From Myxococcota bacterium (GTDB lineage: Bacteria; Myxococcota_A; UBA9160; UBA6930), in NCBI GenBank assembly GCA_030065975.1, contig JASJCN010000016.1, positions 1 to 38,822 of the forward strand: a stretch of DNA of 38,822 nt, read 5' to 3'. The position numbers and the translations under genes were made by a program. Shown here piece after piece: positions 26,872 through 35,343 of this stretch. Position 1 is the first letter of the stretch. Each line of letters opens with the position of its first letter. The notes below the pieces were generated by a model. It searched no databases. It worked only from the letters and a program-made list of their open reading frames with translations, and was not told where the DNA came from.

Positions 26872-27642
26872 ATGGCGATTCGCACCGAAGAGTCCGACGG
26901 CGTCGTCGAGGTCGTCATCGACAATCCCCCGGTCAACGCCCTCGACAGCGCCGGCTGGTTCACCTTCGCGGAGACGATCCGGCGCGAGGGCGGGCGCTCG
27001 GACGTGCACTGCCTGGTCGTGCGCGCGGAAGGCCGCGGCTTCCAGGCGGGGGTCGACATCAAGGAGCTCCAGGCCGACGGGACGAAGATCGTGGACGTGA
27101 ACCGCGGCTGCTACGAGAGCTTCGCTGCCGTCTACGACTGCCCGATCCCCGTGATCTCCGCCGTCCACGGCTACTGCATCGGCGGCGGCATCGGCATCGC
27201 CGGCTCCTCGGACTTCGTGGTCGCCTCCGAGGACGCGACCTTCGCCCTCACCGAGATCGATCGCGGCGCTCTCGGTGCGGCGACCCATCTGATGCGCATG
27301 TTCGGCGTGCAGAAGACCCGGCGCATGCTCTATACCGCCGAGGCGATCGACGCGGCCGAGGCCCTGCGCATCGGCGGCGTGGAATCGGTGGTGCCGCGCG
27401 AGAAGCTTCGCGACGAGGTGCTGACCCTTGCACGCACCATCGCGAGCAAGAGCCCGAAGGCGCTGCGCCTGGCCAAGTGGTCGCTCAACGGCATCGAGCT
27501 GCTCGACCCGAAGGAGAGCTACCGCTACGAGCAGGGCTTCACCCTCGAGCTCTACACCTCGCCCGACTCCCAGGAAGCCCGCGACGCCTTCGTCGAGAAG
27601 CGGCAGGCCGAGTTCGGCGAGAAGTTCGAGGACGAGGGCTGA
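26872..27642 (+). CDS. echA20: Steroid ring D hydrolase, EchA20-like (crotonase family)
   Basis: Crotonase-superfamily protein of 256 residues. In M. tuberculosis EchA20 opens ring D of the HIP-derived CoA thioester by hydrolysis. The opening VVEVVIDNPPVNAL and AEGRGFQAGVDIKEL form the first oxyanion-hole strand; GYCIGGGIGIAGSSD is the second. The acidic residue in LTEIDRGALGAATHL and the downstream SYRYEQGFTLELY follow the EchA20 subgroup rather than ordinary enoyl-CoA hydratases. It starts eight bases after ipdC and its TGA overlaps the next ATG (TGATG). In mycobacteria the gene precedes ipdAB; here it follows ipdC, so the order differs while the content is kept. Confidence 0.9.
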   Translation: MAIRTEESDGVVEVVIDNPPVNALDSAGWFTFAETIRREGGRSDVHCLVVRAEGRGFQAGVDIKELQADGTKIVDVNRGCYESFAAVYDCPIPVISAVHGYCIGGGIGIAGSSDFVVASEDATFALTEIDRGALGAATHLMRMFGVQKTRRMLYTAEAIDAAEALRIGGVESVVPREKLRDEVLTLARTIASKSPKALRLAKWSLNGIELLDPKESYRYEQGFTLELYTSPDSQEARDAFVEKRQAEFGEKFEDEG

Positions 27643-28811
27643 TGGATCTGCGATACACCGCGGAGCAGGACGCCTTTCGCGCCGAGGCACGCGCCTGGCT
27701 CGAGGCCAACGTGCCGAAGGAGCCTCTCCCTTCGTTCGACACGAAGGAGGGCTTCGAGGCCCACCGGGCCTTCGAGAAGGAGCTCCACGCCGGGGGGTGG
27801 GCGATGGTGCCCTGGCCCGTCGCGTACGGCGGCCGCGGCGCGAACCTGCTCGAGTGGCTGATCTTCGAGGAGGAGTACTACCGCGCCGGGGCCCCGGGAC
27901 GCGTCAACCAGAACGGGATCTTCCTGCTCGGGCCGACGATCATGGAGTTCGGCACCGACGAGCAGAAGGCGCGCTTCCTGCCGAAGATGGCCGCCTCCGA
28001 GGAGGTCTGGGCCCAGGGCTGGTCGGAGCCCAACGCCGGCAGCGACATGGCCAACATCCAGGCCACCGCCGTGCGAGTCCGCGATGGCGATGGCGACCAC
28101 TACGTGATCAACGGCCAGAAGACCTGGGCCTCGCGCGGCGCCTACGCCCACTGGCTCTTCGGGATGTTCCGCACCGACCCGGAGAGCGAGCGTCACCGCG
28201 GCCTCTCCTTCATCCTGGTCCCCCTCGACGCGCCGGGCATCACCGTGCGCCCGATCGAGAAGCTGAACGGCAAGGCCGCCTTCGCCGAGGTCTTCTTCGA
28301 CGACGCGCGCGTCCCGGCCGAGCACCTGCTCGGCTGTGAGGGCAAGGGCTGGAACGTCGCCATGGCGACGGCGGGCTTCGAGCGCGGCCTCATGCTGCGC
28401 AGCCCGGCGCGCTTCCAGCGCACCGCGGCGCGACTGGTCGAGCTCTACCGCCGCAACGAGGCCGAGTGCGCCCCGGGCCTGCGCGAGCGCGTGGCCGACT
28501 GCTGGATGCGCGCGGAGGCCTACACACTCGAGACGTACCGGACGGTGTCGCGGCTCCTGGCCGGCGGGAAGATCGGAGCCGAGGCCTCGCTGAACAAGAT
28601 CTTCTGGTCGGAGCTCGACATGGAGATGCACGAGCTGGCCCTCGAGATCCTGGGCGTCCGCGGCGAGCTGCTGCCCAGGGCCCCCTCGGCGACCGGGGTC
28701 GAGGACTGGCTCGACGGCTACATCTTCGCGCTCTCCGGCCCCATCTATGCCGGCACCAACGAGATCCAGCGCAACGTGATCGCCGAGCGCCTGCTCGGGA
28801 TGCCGAGGTAG
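27642..28811 (+). CDS. Acyl-CoA dehydrogenase, FadE30-like
   Basis: FAD-dependent acyl-CoA dehydrogenase of 389 residues. Blocks: WPVAYGGRGANLLEWLIFEEEY, QGWSEPNAGSDMA (flavin/substrate loop), YVINGQKTWASRGAYAHW, EVFFDDARVPAEHLLG and the end IYAGTNEIQRNVIAERLLG. Ala stands where medium-chain enzymes carry the catalytic Glu (IYEGT); a Glu is available in MATAGFERGLML, as in isovaleryl-type enzymes and FadE30. The best fit is FadE30, which dehydrogenates the propionyl side chain of 5-OH-HIP-CoA. ATG 27642 overlaps the echA20 stop. Confident in the family and fairly confident in the FadE30 assignment because of operon context. Confidence 0.88.
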   Translation: MDLRYTAEQDAFRAEARAWLEANVPKEPLPSFDTKEGFEAHRAFEKELHAGGWAMVPWPVAYGGRGANLLEWLIFEEEYYRAGAPGRVNQNGIFLLGPTIMEFGTDEQKARFLPKMAASEEVWAQGWSEPNAGSDMANIQATAVRVRDGDGDHYVINGQKTWASRGAYAHWLFGMFRTDPESERHRGLSFILVPLDAPGITVRPIEKLNGKAAFAEVFFDDARVPAEHLLGCEGKGWNVAMATAGFERGLMLRSPARFQRTAARLVELYRRNEAECAPGLRERVADCWMRAEAYTLETYRTVSRLLAGGKIGAEASLNKIFWSELDMEMHELALEILGVRGELLPRAPSATGVEDWLDGYIFALSGPIYAGTNEIQRNVIAERLLGMPR

Positions 28812-28813
28812 CC

Positions 28814-29869
28814 GTGGACTTCACCTTCGACGAGGACGCGCTCCTCTTCCAGGAGACCGTCCGCGACTTCCTCGGCAACGAGTGCACGCCGGAGCACGTG
28901 CGCGCCCGTTGGGACGTGGGCGCCGCCCACGACCCCGCGCTCTGGAATCGGCTCGCCGAGCTCGGGATCCCGGGCCTGCTCGTGCCCGAGGCCCACGGCG
29001 GGCTCGGCCTCGACGAGCGCACCTCGGTGCTGCTCTTCGAGGAGTTCGGGCGTGCTGCGCTGCCCGAGCCCGTGATCGCGACCGTCGCGGCCGGCGCTCC
29101 CGCGCTGCGCGAGATCGGCGGGGCCCTGGCCGACGAGTGGCTCCCGAAGCTCGCGGCCGGCGAGGCGATCGTCGCGGTCGGACACGAGGCGAGCCCCTTC
29201 GTGAGCGATGCCGACGTGGCCGATCTGCTGCTGCTGCCCGTCGACGACGCGATCCACGCCGTCCGCCCGGCCGACTGCGAGCTCGTGTTCGAGCCCTCGA
29301 ACGATCCCTCGCGGCGCCTGTTCAGCGTCGGGTTCGATCCGGGCGCCACTCCCCGGGCAGCCGTCGCCGAGGGCGCCCGGGCCGTCGCCGGCGACCTGCT
29401 CGTCCGCGGCAGCCTCGCCGCCGCCGCGGAGCTGCTCGGCGCCACCGATCGCATGATCGAGCTGAGCGCCGAGTACACCGGACAGCGCCATCAGTTCGGC
29501 AAGCCGATCGGCTCCTTCCAGGCGGTGAAGCACCAGCTCGCCGACTGCAAGGTGAAGCTCGAGTACGCGCGCCCGGTGGTGCATCGCGCCGCCCATTCGG
29601 TGGCGACCGCTCATCCCGATCGGGCGCTCCACGTGTCCATGGCCAAGGTGGCCGCCGGAGACGCCGCGACCTTCACCGCAAGGCGGGCCCTCCAGGTCCA
29701 TGGCGCCATCGGCTACACGTGGGAGCAGGACCTGCATCTGTGGATGCGGCGCGCCTGGTCGCTGGAGCAGGCCTACGGCAAGAGTGCCCGCCACCGGCAG
29801 AACGTCGAATCCTGGATCCTCGCGGAGGACGCCCGGCTCGGACCGGGCGCGACCTTCCGCGCGGCTTGA
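28814..29869 (+). CDS. Acyl-CoA dehydrogenase, short steroid-type subunit
   Basis: Acyl-CoA dehydrogenase-fold protein of 351 residues, shorter than normal and reduced in the middle beta-domain. The second half has EYTGQRHQFGKPIGSFQAVKHQLADC and RALQVHGAIGYTWEQDLHLWMRRAWSL, typical of the paired FadE enzymes of actinobacterial steroid catabolism. There is no IYEGT catalytic segment. Such proteins often work as alpha2-beta2 heterotetramers, one subunit having lost the catalytic or FAD residues; the gene at 31963 is the likely partner. GTG 28814 follows the previous stop by two bases. By place and content it corresponds to the FadE31-33 group acting on the later MOODA-CoA step. Confidence 0.87.
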   Translation: MDFTFDEDALLFQETVRDFLGNECTPEHVRARWDVGAAHDPALWNRLAELGIPGLLVPEAHGGLGLDERTSVLLFEEFGRAALPEPVIATVAAGAPALREIGGALADEWLPKLAAGEAIVAVGHEASPFVSDADVADLLLLPVDDAIHAVRPADCELVFEPSNDPSRRLFSVGFDPGATPRAAVAEGARAVAGDLLVRGSLAAAAELLGATDRMIELSAEYTGQRHQFGKPIGSFQAVKHQLADCKVKLEYARPVVHRAAHSVATAHPDRALHVSMAKVAAGDAATFTARRALQVHGAIGYTWEQDLHLWMRRAWSLEQAYGKSARHRQNVESWILAEDARLGPGATFRAA

Positions 29870-29898
29870 ACGTCACTCGATCACCAGCGAGGAATCCC

Positions 29899-31050
29899 AT
29901 GGCCGAGGCCTATCTCATCGACGCCGTCCGCACTCCCGTAGGCAAGCGGGGCGGCGGCCTGTCCACCGTCCACTCCGCCGATCTCGGTGCCCACGTGATC
30001 AAGGGCCTGATGGATCGCACCGGCGTCGACCCGGGCGCCGTGGAGGACGTGATCTTCGGCTGCTGCGACACCATCGGCCCCCAGGCCGGAGACATCGCAC
30101 GCACCTGCTGGCTCGCGGCCGGCCTGCCCCAGCACGTGCCCGGCGTGACCATCGACCGCCAGTGCGGCTCGTCCCAGCAGTCCGTCCACTTCGCGGCCCA
30201 GGCCGTGATGAGCGGCACCAGCGACCTGATCGTCGCCGGCGGCGTGCAGAACATGAGCGCGATCCCGATCTCCTCGGCCATGACCCTGGCCGAGCCCCTC
30301 GGCTTCGAGACCCCGTTCAAGGGCTCGAAGGGCTGGGAGGACCGCTACGGCGACCAGGAGGTGTCGCAGTTCCGCGGCGCCGAGATGATCGCCGAGAAGT
30401 GGGACATCAGCCGCGAGGACATGGAGCGCTTCGCCCTCGAGAGCCACACTCGCGCGCTGCGCGCCATCGACGAGGGCCGCTTCGAGAACGAGATCATCCC
30501 CTTCGGCGACGTCACCAGCGACGAGGGGCCGCGCCGCGGCACGAGCCTCGAGAAGATGGCGAACCTGAAGCCGCTGGAAGAGGGCGGGCGCCTCACGGCC
30601 GCCGTCGCGAGCCAGATCTCGGACGGCGCCACCGCCATGCTGGTGGCCTCGGAGCGCGCCGTGAAGGAGCACGGGCTCTCGCCGCGCGCGCGCGTGCATC
30701 ACATCTCGGTGCGCGCCGACGACCCGATCTACATGTTGACCGCGCCGATCCCGGCGACCCACTACGCCCTCGAGAAGGCCGGCATGAAGCAGGGGGACAT
30801 CGACCTCGTCGAGATCAACGAGGCCTTCGCCTGCGTGCCCCTGGCCTGGCAGAAGGAGACCGGTTGGGACCTCGAGAAGGTGAACGTGAACGGCGGCGCC
30901 ATCGCTCTCGGCCACCCGATCGGGGCGACCGGAACGCGGCTCATGGCGACGCTGCTGAACGAGCTCGAGCGCACCGGCGGCCGCTACGGCCTGCAGACCA
31001 TGTGCGAGGGCGGCGGCCAGGCCAACGTCACCATCATCGAGCGGCTTTAG
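29899..31050 (+). CDS. fadA6: Acetyl-CoA acyltransferase, FadA6-like thiolase
   Basis: Thiolase of 383 residues that would cleave the beta-ketoacyl-CoA formed from the opened rings. The catalytic residues are all present: Cys89 in DRQCGSSQQSVHFAAQ, His in GGAIALGHPIGATG and the second Cys in QTMCEGGGQANVTI. The blocks MAEAYLIDAVRTPVGKRGG, SQFRGAEMIAEKW and PIYMLTAPIPATHYALEKAG agree closely with mycobacterial FadA6 as I remember it. It has an intact active site, unlike the thiolase-like protein at 16401. A 29-base gap with GAGG before ATG 29899 separates it from the preceding dehydrogenase; still one operon. Confidence 0.92.
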   Translation: MAEAYLIDAVRTPVGKRGGGLSTVHSADLGAHVIKGLMDRTGVDPGAVEDVIFGCCDTIGPQAGDIARTCWLAAGLPQHVPGVTIDRQCGSSQQSVHFAAQAVMSGTSDLIVAGGVQNMSAIPISSAMTLAEPLGFETPFKGSKGWEDRYGDQEVSQFRGAEMIAEKWDISREDMERFALESHTRALRAIDEGRFENEIIPFGDVTSDEGPRRGTSLEKMANLKPLEEGGRLTAAVASQISDGATAMLVASERAVKEHGLSPRARVHHISVRADDPIYMLTAPIPATHYALEKAGMKQGDIDLVEINEAFACVPLAWQKETGWDLEKVNVNGGAIALGHPIGATGTRLMATLLNELERTGGRYGLQTMCEGGGQANVTIIERL

Positions 31051-31052
31051 CG

Positions 31053-31958
31053 ATGGCGGGGATCTGCGACGGCCGCGTGGTGATCGTGACCGGAGCCGCC
31101 CGCGGCCTGGGACGCGCTCACGCCCTCGAGTTCGCCCGAGAGGGCGCCAAGGTCGTGGTGAACGACATCGGCGTGGCCCTCGACGGAAGCGGCGGAAGCG
31201 CTGGACCGGCCGAGGAGGTCGCCACCGAGATCCGCGACGCCGGGGGCGAGGCGATCACCAATGGCGCCGACGTGGCCGACTTCCGCCAGACGGCCGACCT
31301 CGTGAAGCAGACCCTCGAGACCTTCGGGCGCCTCGACGTGGTGGTGAACAACGCCGGGTTCGTGCGCGACCGCATGTTCGTCTCGTGCAGCGAGGAGGAG
31401 TGGGACGCCATCCAGCGCGTGCACCTGAAGGGCCACTTCTGTCTCGCGCGCCACGCGGCCGAGCACTGGCGCAACCAGTCGAAGGCCGGCGAGGCGGTCG
31501 ACGCCCGCATCATCAACACGAGCTCCGGTGCCGGCCTGCGCGGGAGCATCGGGCAGAGCGCCTACTCGGCCGCCAAGGCCGGCATCGCGACGCTCACCCT
31601 GGTGCAGGCCGCCGAGATGGGCCGCTACGGCGTCACTTCGAACGCCATCGCGCCCTCGGCGCGCACGCGCATGACCGAGGAGTTCTTCGCCGAGACCATG
31701 GCCAAGCCCGAGGAGGGCTTCGACGTGATGGATCCGGCGAACGTCTCGCCCCTGGTCGTGTGGCTGGGGAGCCCGCAATCGAAGGACGTGACGGGCCAGT
31801 GCTTCGAGCTTTCGGGCGGCGAGATCTGCGTGAACGACGGCTGGCGCATGGGCCCGAAGATCGACAAGGGCGAACGTTGGGCGCCCGACGAGGTGGGCGC
31901 CGCCGTCCACGAGCTGCTCGGCAAGGCCGTCCCCAACGAGAAGGTGCACGGAACCTGA
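31053..31958 (+). CDS. Short-chain dehydrogenase/reductase, steroid-cluster type (Rv3548c-like)
   Basis: NAD(P)-dependent SDR of 301 residues. The cofactor motif is TGAARGLGRAHA, NNAG is in VVVNNAGFVRDRMF, and the catalytic Ser (TSSGAGLRGSIG), Tyr and Lys (YSAAKAG) are present. The long C-terminal extension (CFELSGGEICVNDGW, GPKIDKGERWAPDEVG) is beyond the usual 250 residues and matches the M. tuberculosis KstR2-regulon protein Rv3548c as I recall it. It probably oxidises a hydroxyl of a ring-derived CoA thioester in beta-oxidation. ATG 31053 follows the fadA6 stop by two bases; the next gene starts four bases after its stop. Confidence 0.9.
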   Translation: MAGICDGRVVIVTGAARGLGRAHALEFAREGAKVVVNDIGVALDGSGGSAGPAEEVATEIRDAGGEAITNGADVADFRQTADLVKQTLETFGRLDVVVNNAGFVRDRMFVSCSEEEWDAIQRVHLKGHFCLARHAAEHWRNQSKAGEAVDARIINTSSGAGLRGSIGQSAYSAAKAGIATLTLVQAAEMGRYGVTSNAIAPSARTRMTEEFFAETMAKPEEGFDVMDPANVSPLVVWLGSPQSKDVTGQCFELSGGEICVNDGWRMGPKIDKGERWAPDEVGAAVHELLGKAVPNEKVHGT

Positions 31959-31962
31959 TCCC

Positions 31963-33096
31963 ATGGACTTCTCCTTCACCGAGGAGCAGCAGGCCCTGCG
32001 CGAGATGGCCCGGAGCTTCCTGCAGGAGCACTCGGGCTCGGAGCAGGTCCGCGCCGCGATGACGAGCCCCACGGGCTTCGACGAGTCGGTGTGGAAGCGC
32101 ATCGGGAGCGAGCTCGGCTGGTGCGCCGTCGACGTCCCCGAAGCCTACGGCGGCCTCGGGCTCGGGAGCGTCGAGCTGATCGCCCTGCTCGAGCTGTGCG
32201 GTGAGGCGCTCCTGTGCGCGCCCTTCCTGTCGACCGTGGCGCTCGGAGGCACGGCCCTGCGCGTCGCCGGGAGCGAGGCCCAGAAGCAGGCGCACCTGCC
32301 GGCCCTGGCCGAGGGAGCGTGCCGGATCGCGCTGGCGGCGCCCGAGCCGGGCGAAGCGCCGACGGTCACGTTCCGTCGCGAAGGCGCGGGCTTCGCCCTC
32401 GCCGGCGAGTGCCGACACGTGATCGACGGCGTCGGCGCCGACCTGCTGGTCACAGCAGCGCGCGAGGAGGGTGCCAACGACGACGCCATCGGCCTCTTCC
32501 TGGTGCCGGGCGAGACGGAGGGCGTCGCGCGCGAGGCACTTCCGACCATGGACACGACCCGGCGCCGCGCGGTACTCCGCTTCGACGGCGTCCGGCTGGG
32601 CGAGGACGCGAGCCTCGGCGTCGCTGGCGAGGCGGCTCCCTCGCTCGCCCGCATCCAGGACCTGGGCGCGATCGCCGTGGCCGCCGAGTGCGTCGGCATC
32701 GGCCAGCGCTGCCTCGATCTCGCCGTGGCCTACGCCAAGGAGCGCGTGCAGTTCGGCCACACCATCGGGAGCTTCCAGTCGATCAAGCACAAGTGCGCCG
32801 ACGTGATGGTCGCGGTCGAGTCGGCGCGCTCCGCGCTCTACTATGCCGCGTGCGTGGCGGCCGAAGAAGGAGCGGCGCTTCCCCAGGCGGCGTCCCTGGC
32901 GAAGGCCAAGGCCTCCGAGGCCGCCTTCCGGGCGGCGGGCGAGTCTCTGCAGATCCACGGCGGCGTGGGCTTCACCTGGGAGTACGACGTCCACCTCTAT
33001 CTGAAGCGGGCCCGGGCCAACGAGTCGCTCCTCGGGAGCCCGGACTGGCATCGCGAGCGCGTGGCGGCGCTCTTGATCGACGGCGGCGCGTCTTGA
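31963..33096 (+). CDS. Acyl-CoA dehydrogenase, FadE31-type
   Basis: Acyl-CoA dehydrogenase of 377 residues. Blocks: MDFSFTEEQQALREMARSFL, DVPEAYGGLGLGSVELIALLE, AVAAECVGIGQRCLDLAVAY, ERVQFGHTIGSFQSIKHKCAD and ESLQIHGGVGFTWEYDVHLYLKR. There is no IYEGT segment, as in its probable partner at 28814. It fits the FadE31/FadE28 sort of subunit that forms heterotetramers on steroid-derived CoA thioesters. Its stop overlaps the next start as TTGA. The two ACAD genes are separated here by the thiolase and an SDR instead of lying side by side. Confidence 0.88.
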   Translation: MDFSFTEEQQALREMARSFLQEHSGSEQVRAAMTSPTGFDESVWKRIGSELGWCAVDVPEAYGGLGLGSVELIALLELCGEALLCAPFLSTVALGGTALRVAGSEAQKQAHLPALAEGACRIALAAPEPGEAPTVTFRREGAGFALAGECRHVIDGVGADLLVTAAREEGANDDAIGLFLVPGETEGVAREALPTMDTTRRRAVLRFDGVRLGEDASLGVAGEAAPSLARIQDLGAIAVAAECVGIGQRCLDLAVAYAKERVQFGHTIGSFQSIKHKCADVMVAVESARSALYYAACVAAEEGAALPQAASLAKAKASEAAFRAAGESLQIHGGVGFTWEYDVHLYLKRARANESLLGSPDWHRERVAALLIDGGAS

Positions 33097-33866
33097 GCGA
33101 GGGCCTCGACTTCCGCGGCCAAGCGGTGATCGTGACCGGCGGCGCCAAGGGCGTCGGGCGCGGCATCAGCGAGCGCTTCCTCGAGGCGGGCGCCGAGGTC
33201 GTCGTGTGCGGACGCGGCGAGCCGCCGAGCCTGCCCGCGTCGGGCGAGCGCGAGGCCTCCTTCGTCGCGGCGGACGTCCGCGATCCCGAGCAGATCGCGG
33301 CGGTGGTCGAGGCCTGCCGACAGCGCCACGGCCGCCTCGACGTGCTGGTCAACAACGCCGGTGGCTCCCCCGCCGCCGAGGCCGCCACCGCCTCGCCGCG
33401 CTTCCACGAGAAGATCGTCCAGCTCAACCTGATGGCGCCCTTCCACTTCGCCCAGCAGGCCAACGCCGTGATGCAGGCCCAGGCCGAGGGCGGATCGATC
33501 GTGAACATCGGGAGCGTGAGCGCGACCCGGCCTTCGCCAGGCACCGCGGCCTACGGGGCCGCCAAGGCCGGCCTGCTCTCGCTGACCCAGAGCCTCGCCG
33601 TCGAGTGGGCGCCGAAGGTCCGCGTGAACGCCATCACCGCCGGCATGATCCGCACCGAGCAGGTGGAGATGCACTACGGCGACGCCGACAGTCAGGCCCG
33701 CGTGGCCGGCACGGTCCCGCTCGGCCGCCTGGGCACCCCCCGCGACGTGGCCGACGCCTGCCTCTTCCTCGCCTCCTCGATGTCGGCCTACGTGACCGGC
33801 GCGAACCTGATGCTCCACGGCGGCGGGGAAGCGCCGGCCTTCCTGCGCGCGGTGCGAGGCGACTGA
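33093..33866 (+). CDS. Short-chain dehydrogenase/reductase
   Basis: SDR of 257 residues, last gene of the operon. Cofactor motif TGGAKGVGRGIS, NNAG in VLVNNAGGSPA, catalytic Ser in NIGSVSATRPSPG and Tyr/Lys in YGAAKAGLL; the C-terminal end GRLGTPRDVADACLFLASSMS is normal. It would act on a hydroxyacyl-CoA in the ring-degradation pathway; it could fill the IpdF or Rv3549c role, but I cannot choose between them. The start TTG 33093 overlaps the preceding stop (TTGA). Its stop is four bases from the stop of the convergent beta-helix gene, leaving no room for an intrinsic terminator between them. Confidence 0.88.
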   Translation: MSEGLDFRGQAVIVTGGAKGVGRGISERFLEAGAEVVVCGRGEPPSLPASGEREASFVAADVRDPEQIAAVVEACRQRHGRLDVLVNNAGGSPAAEAATASPRFHEKIVQLNLMAPFHFAQQANAVMQAQAEGGSIVNIGSVSATRPSPGTAAYGAAKAGLLSLTQSLAVEWAPKVRVNAITAGMIRTEQVEMHYGDADSQARVAGTVPLGRLGTPRDVADACLFLASSMSAYVTGANLMLHGGGEAPAFLRAVRGD

Positions 33867-33870
33867 AGGC

Positions 33871-34728
33871 TCAGGGGCAGCTCGTATTCGTCCCGCAGAG
33901 GTTGCCGCCGAGATTCACGCCACCCGTGGTCGTGCCGCCGTTGAGGGTGAGGACGTTGCCCCGGAACCCCCATCTGGCCTCCATGCGCAGGCCGAACCCG
34001 CCGTTGATCTGCGCGGCGTTCTCCGTCGCGAGGCCCCCCTGGCTGTTCGAGGTGCCGCCGAAGAAGCCGAGGTCGAAGCCGTCTCCGCTGTTGTTGCTCG
34101 CCACGTTGTGCGCGACGACGGAGGCCGGCGCCACCTCGAATCCGGTCGTGTTGAAGGTGCTCGTGTTCTCCACCACCACCGAGTCGGCGCCAGCCACGAT
34201 GCCCGCCTCCCCGTTGTCGGTGGCCCGGCAGCCACGAATGACGCTCCCGGTCAGGGCGACGATCCCGTCGCCCCCGTTGGAGAGGGCCCGCACGTTCTCC
34301 ACGTGCGACTGGAAACCGACGACGAGGCCGCGGCCGGACATGTTCCGGACCGTGCCGTTGCGGATCTCGATGTTGTTCCGATTCGAGGAGATCCCGTTCC
34401 CGCCGGCAGCCGACCCCGTACAAGGCTCGAAGTTGACCGAGGGGAGCCGGCACGAGAGGACGAAACCGCCGAGATCGAGCGCCACATCGTCCACGTTGAT
34501 CTGGATCACATCGAAGATCGGCCCCACCCCGAGCTCGGAGGTGAACCTCAGATTGGAGGTGAGCCGGTAGCTCCCCGAGGAGGCGATCGTCACGGGGAAG
34601 CCCGCCGAATCGCCCGGGAAGCAGCCCGTGTTGACGCAGGCCTGGTTGATCTCACGGACCCCATCGACCCCACCGGCCGGAAGTCCGATGAGCAGGAGCA
34701 GGGCGAGCAGGAACGAGATCCGGAGCAT
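33871..34728 (-). CDS. Secreted right-handed beta-helix protein
   Basis: Exported protein of 285 residues. MLRISFLLALLLLIGLPAGG is a Sec signal peptide; ATG 34728 has GAGGGG upstream. The body is a parallel beta-helix with short repeated turns: ISSNRNNIEIRNGTVRNMSG, VENVRALSNGGDGIV, IRGCRATDNGEAGIV, VVENTSTFNTTGFEV and VAHNVASNNSGDGFD, the NosD/PbH1 type. Six Cys suggest disulfides outside the cytoplasm, including a C-terminal pair (NLCGTNTSCP). I see no catalytic motif for pectate lyase. Role unknown. It is convergent with the steroid operon and unrelated to it by content. Confidence 0.82.
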   Translation of the reverse strand: MLRISFLLALLLLIGLPAGGVDGVREINQACVNTGCFPGDSAGFPVTIASSGSYRLTSNLRFTSELGVGPIFDVIQINVDDVALDLGGFVLSCRLPSVNFEPCTGSAAGGNGISSNRNNIEIRNGTVRNMSGRGLVVGFQSHVENVRALSNGGDGIVALTGSVIRGCRATDNGEAGIVAGADSVVVENTSTFNTTGFEVAPASVVAHNVASNNSGDGFDLGFFGGTSNSQGGLATENAAQINGGFGLRMEARWGFRGNVLTLNGGTTTGGVNLGGNLCGTNTSCP

Positions 34729-34833
34729 GTGGGGGCCCCTCGCGTGCCAGGCGTGGGTTGATTTTGCCACGATCCGGCTCCGAGGACAATTTGTCGGATG
34801 GCGAGGGCGAGCCCGCTCGGCCAGCCTCGTCCC

Positions 34834-35343
34834 ATGCGCTTCGACCGGGACGACGTGCAGATCGATACCGACCGGGAGCGGCTCGACCTCGACCTGATCT
34901 GCGACTTCCTCGCCACGTCGTACTGGGCGGAGGGCGTCCCGCGCGAGAACCTCGAGCGCGCCTTCGCCCACTCGCTGTGCTTCGGCATGTACCGCGGCGA
35001 AGCCCAGATCGGGTTCGCCCGCGTCGTCACCGACACCGCGCGCTTCGCGTGGCTCGCGGACGTGTTCGTGCTCGATTCCGAGCGGGGCCGCGGCCTCGGC
35101 AAGTGGCTGATCGAGTGCGTGACCCGCCATCCCGAGCTCGCTCGGGTCGACTCCTGGCTCCTCGGCACCCGCGACGCCCATGGCCTCTACGAGCAGTACG
35201 GCTGGATGCGCATCGAGGGGAGCGAGCGGTTCATGGGCCGCCCGGGCGCCGACGCGATCTTGCGCGCTCGGGCCGCCGCTCAGGCGGGATCGGAGGGCGC
35301 GAGCTCGGCGGCCGCCGTCACCCAGTCCTCGGTGAAGCGATAG
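34834..35343 (+). CDS. GNAT-family N-acetyltransferase
   Basis: Predicted acetyltransferase of 169 residues. The opening LDLDLICDFLATSYWAEGVPRENLERAFAHSLCFGMY is typical of a common bacterial GNAT subfamily; acetyl-CoA loop ERGRGLGKWLIE (R-G-x-G-x-G/A type), later AHGLYEQYGWMRIEG. The substrate is not known. I chose ATG 34834; ATG 34798 would add twelve residues (MARASPLGQPRP) that do not look like the family N-terminus. The last 64 bases overlap the 3' end of the sigma-factor gene on the other strand, and the C-terminal Ala/Ser-rich tail falls in that overlap. Confidence 0.88.
   Translation: MRFDRDDVQIDTDRERLDLDLICDFLATSYWAEGVPRENLERAFAHSLCFGMYRGEAQIGFARVVTDTARFAWLADVFVLDSERGRGLGKWLIECVTRHPELARVDSWLLGTRDAHGLYEQYGWMRIEGSERFMGRPGADAILRARAAAQAGSEGASSAAAVTQSSVKR

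Noticed and set aside
34758..34790. TTGATT/TTGCCA and GACAAT as a promoter for the GNAT gene
   Set aside because: Spacers of 21 or 15 bases and a poor -10; not better than chance.
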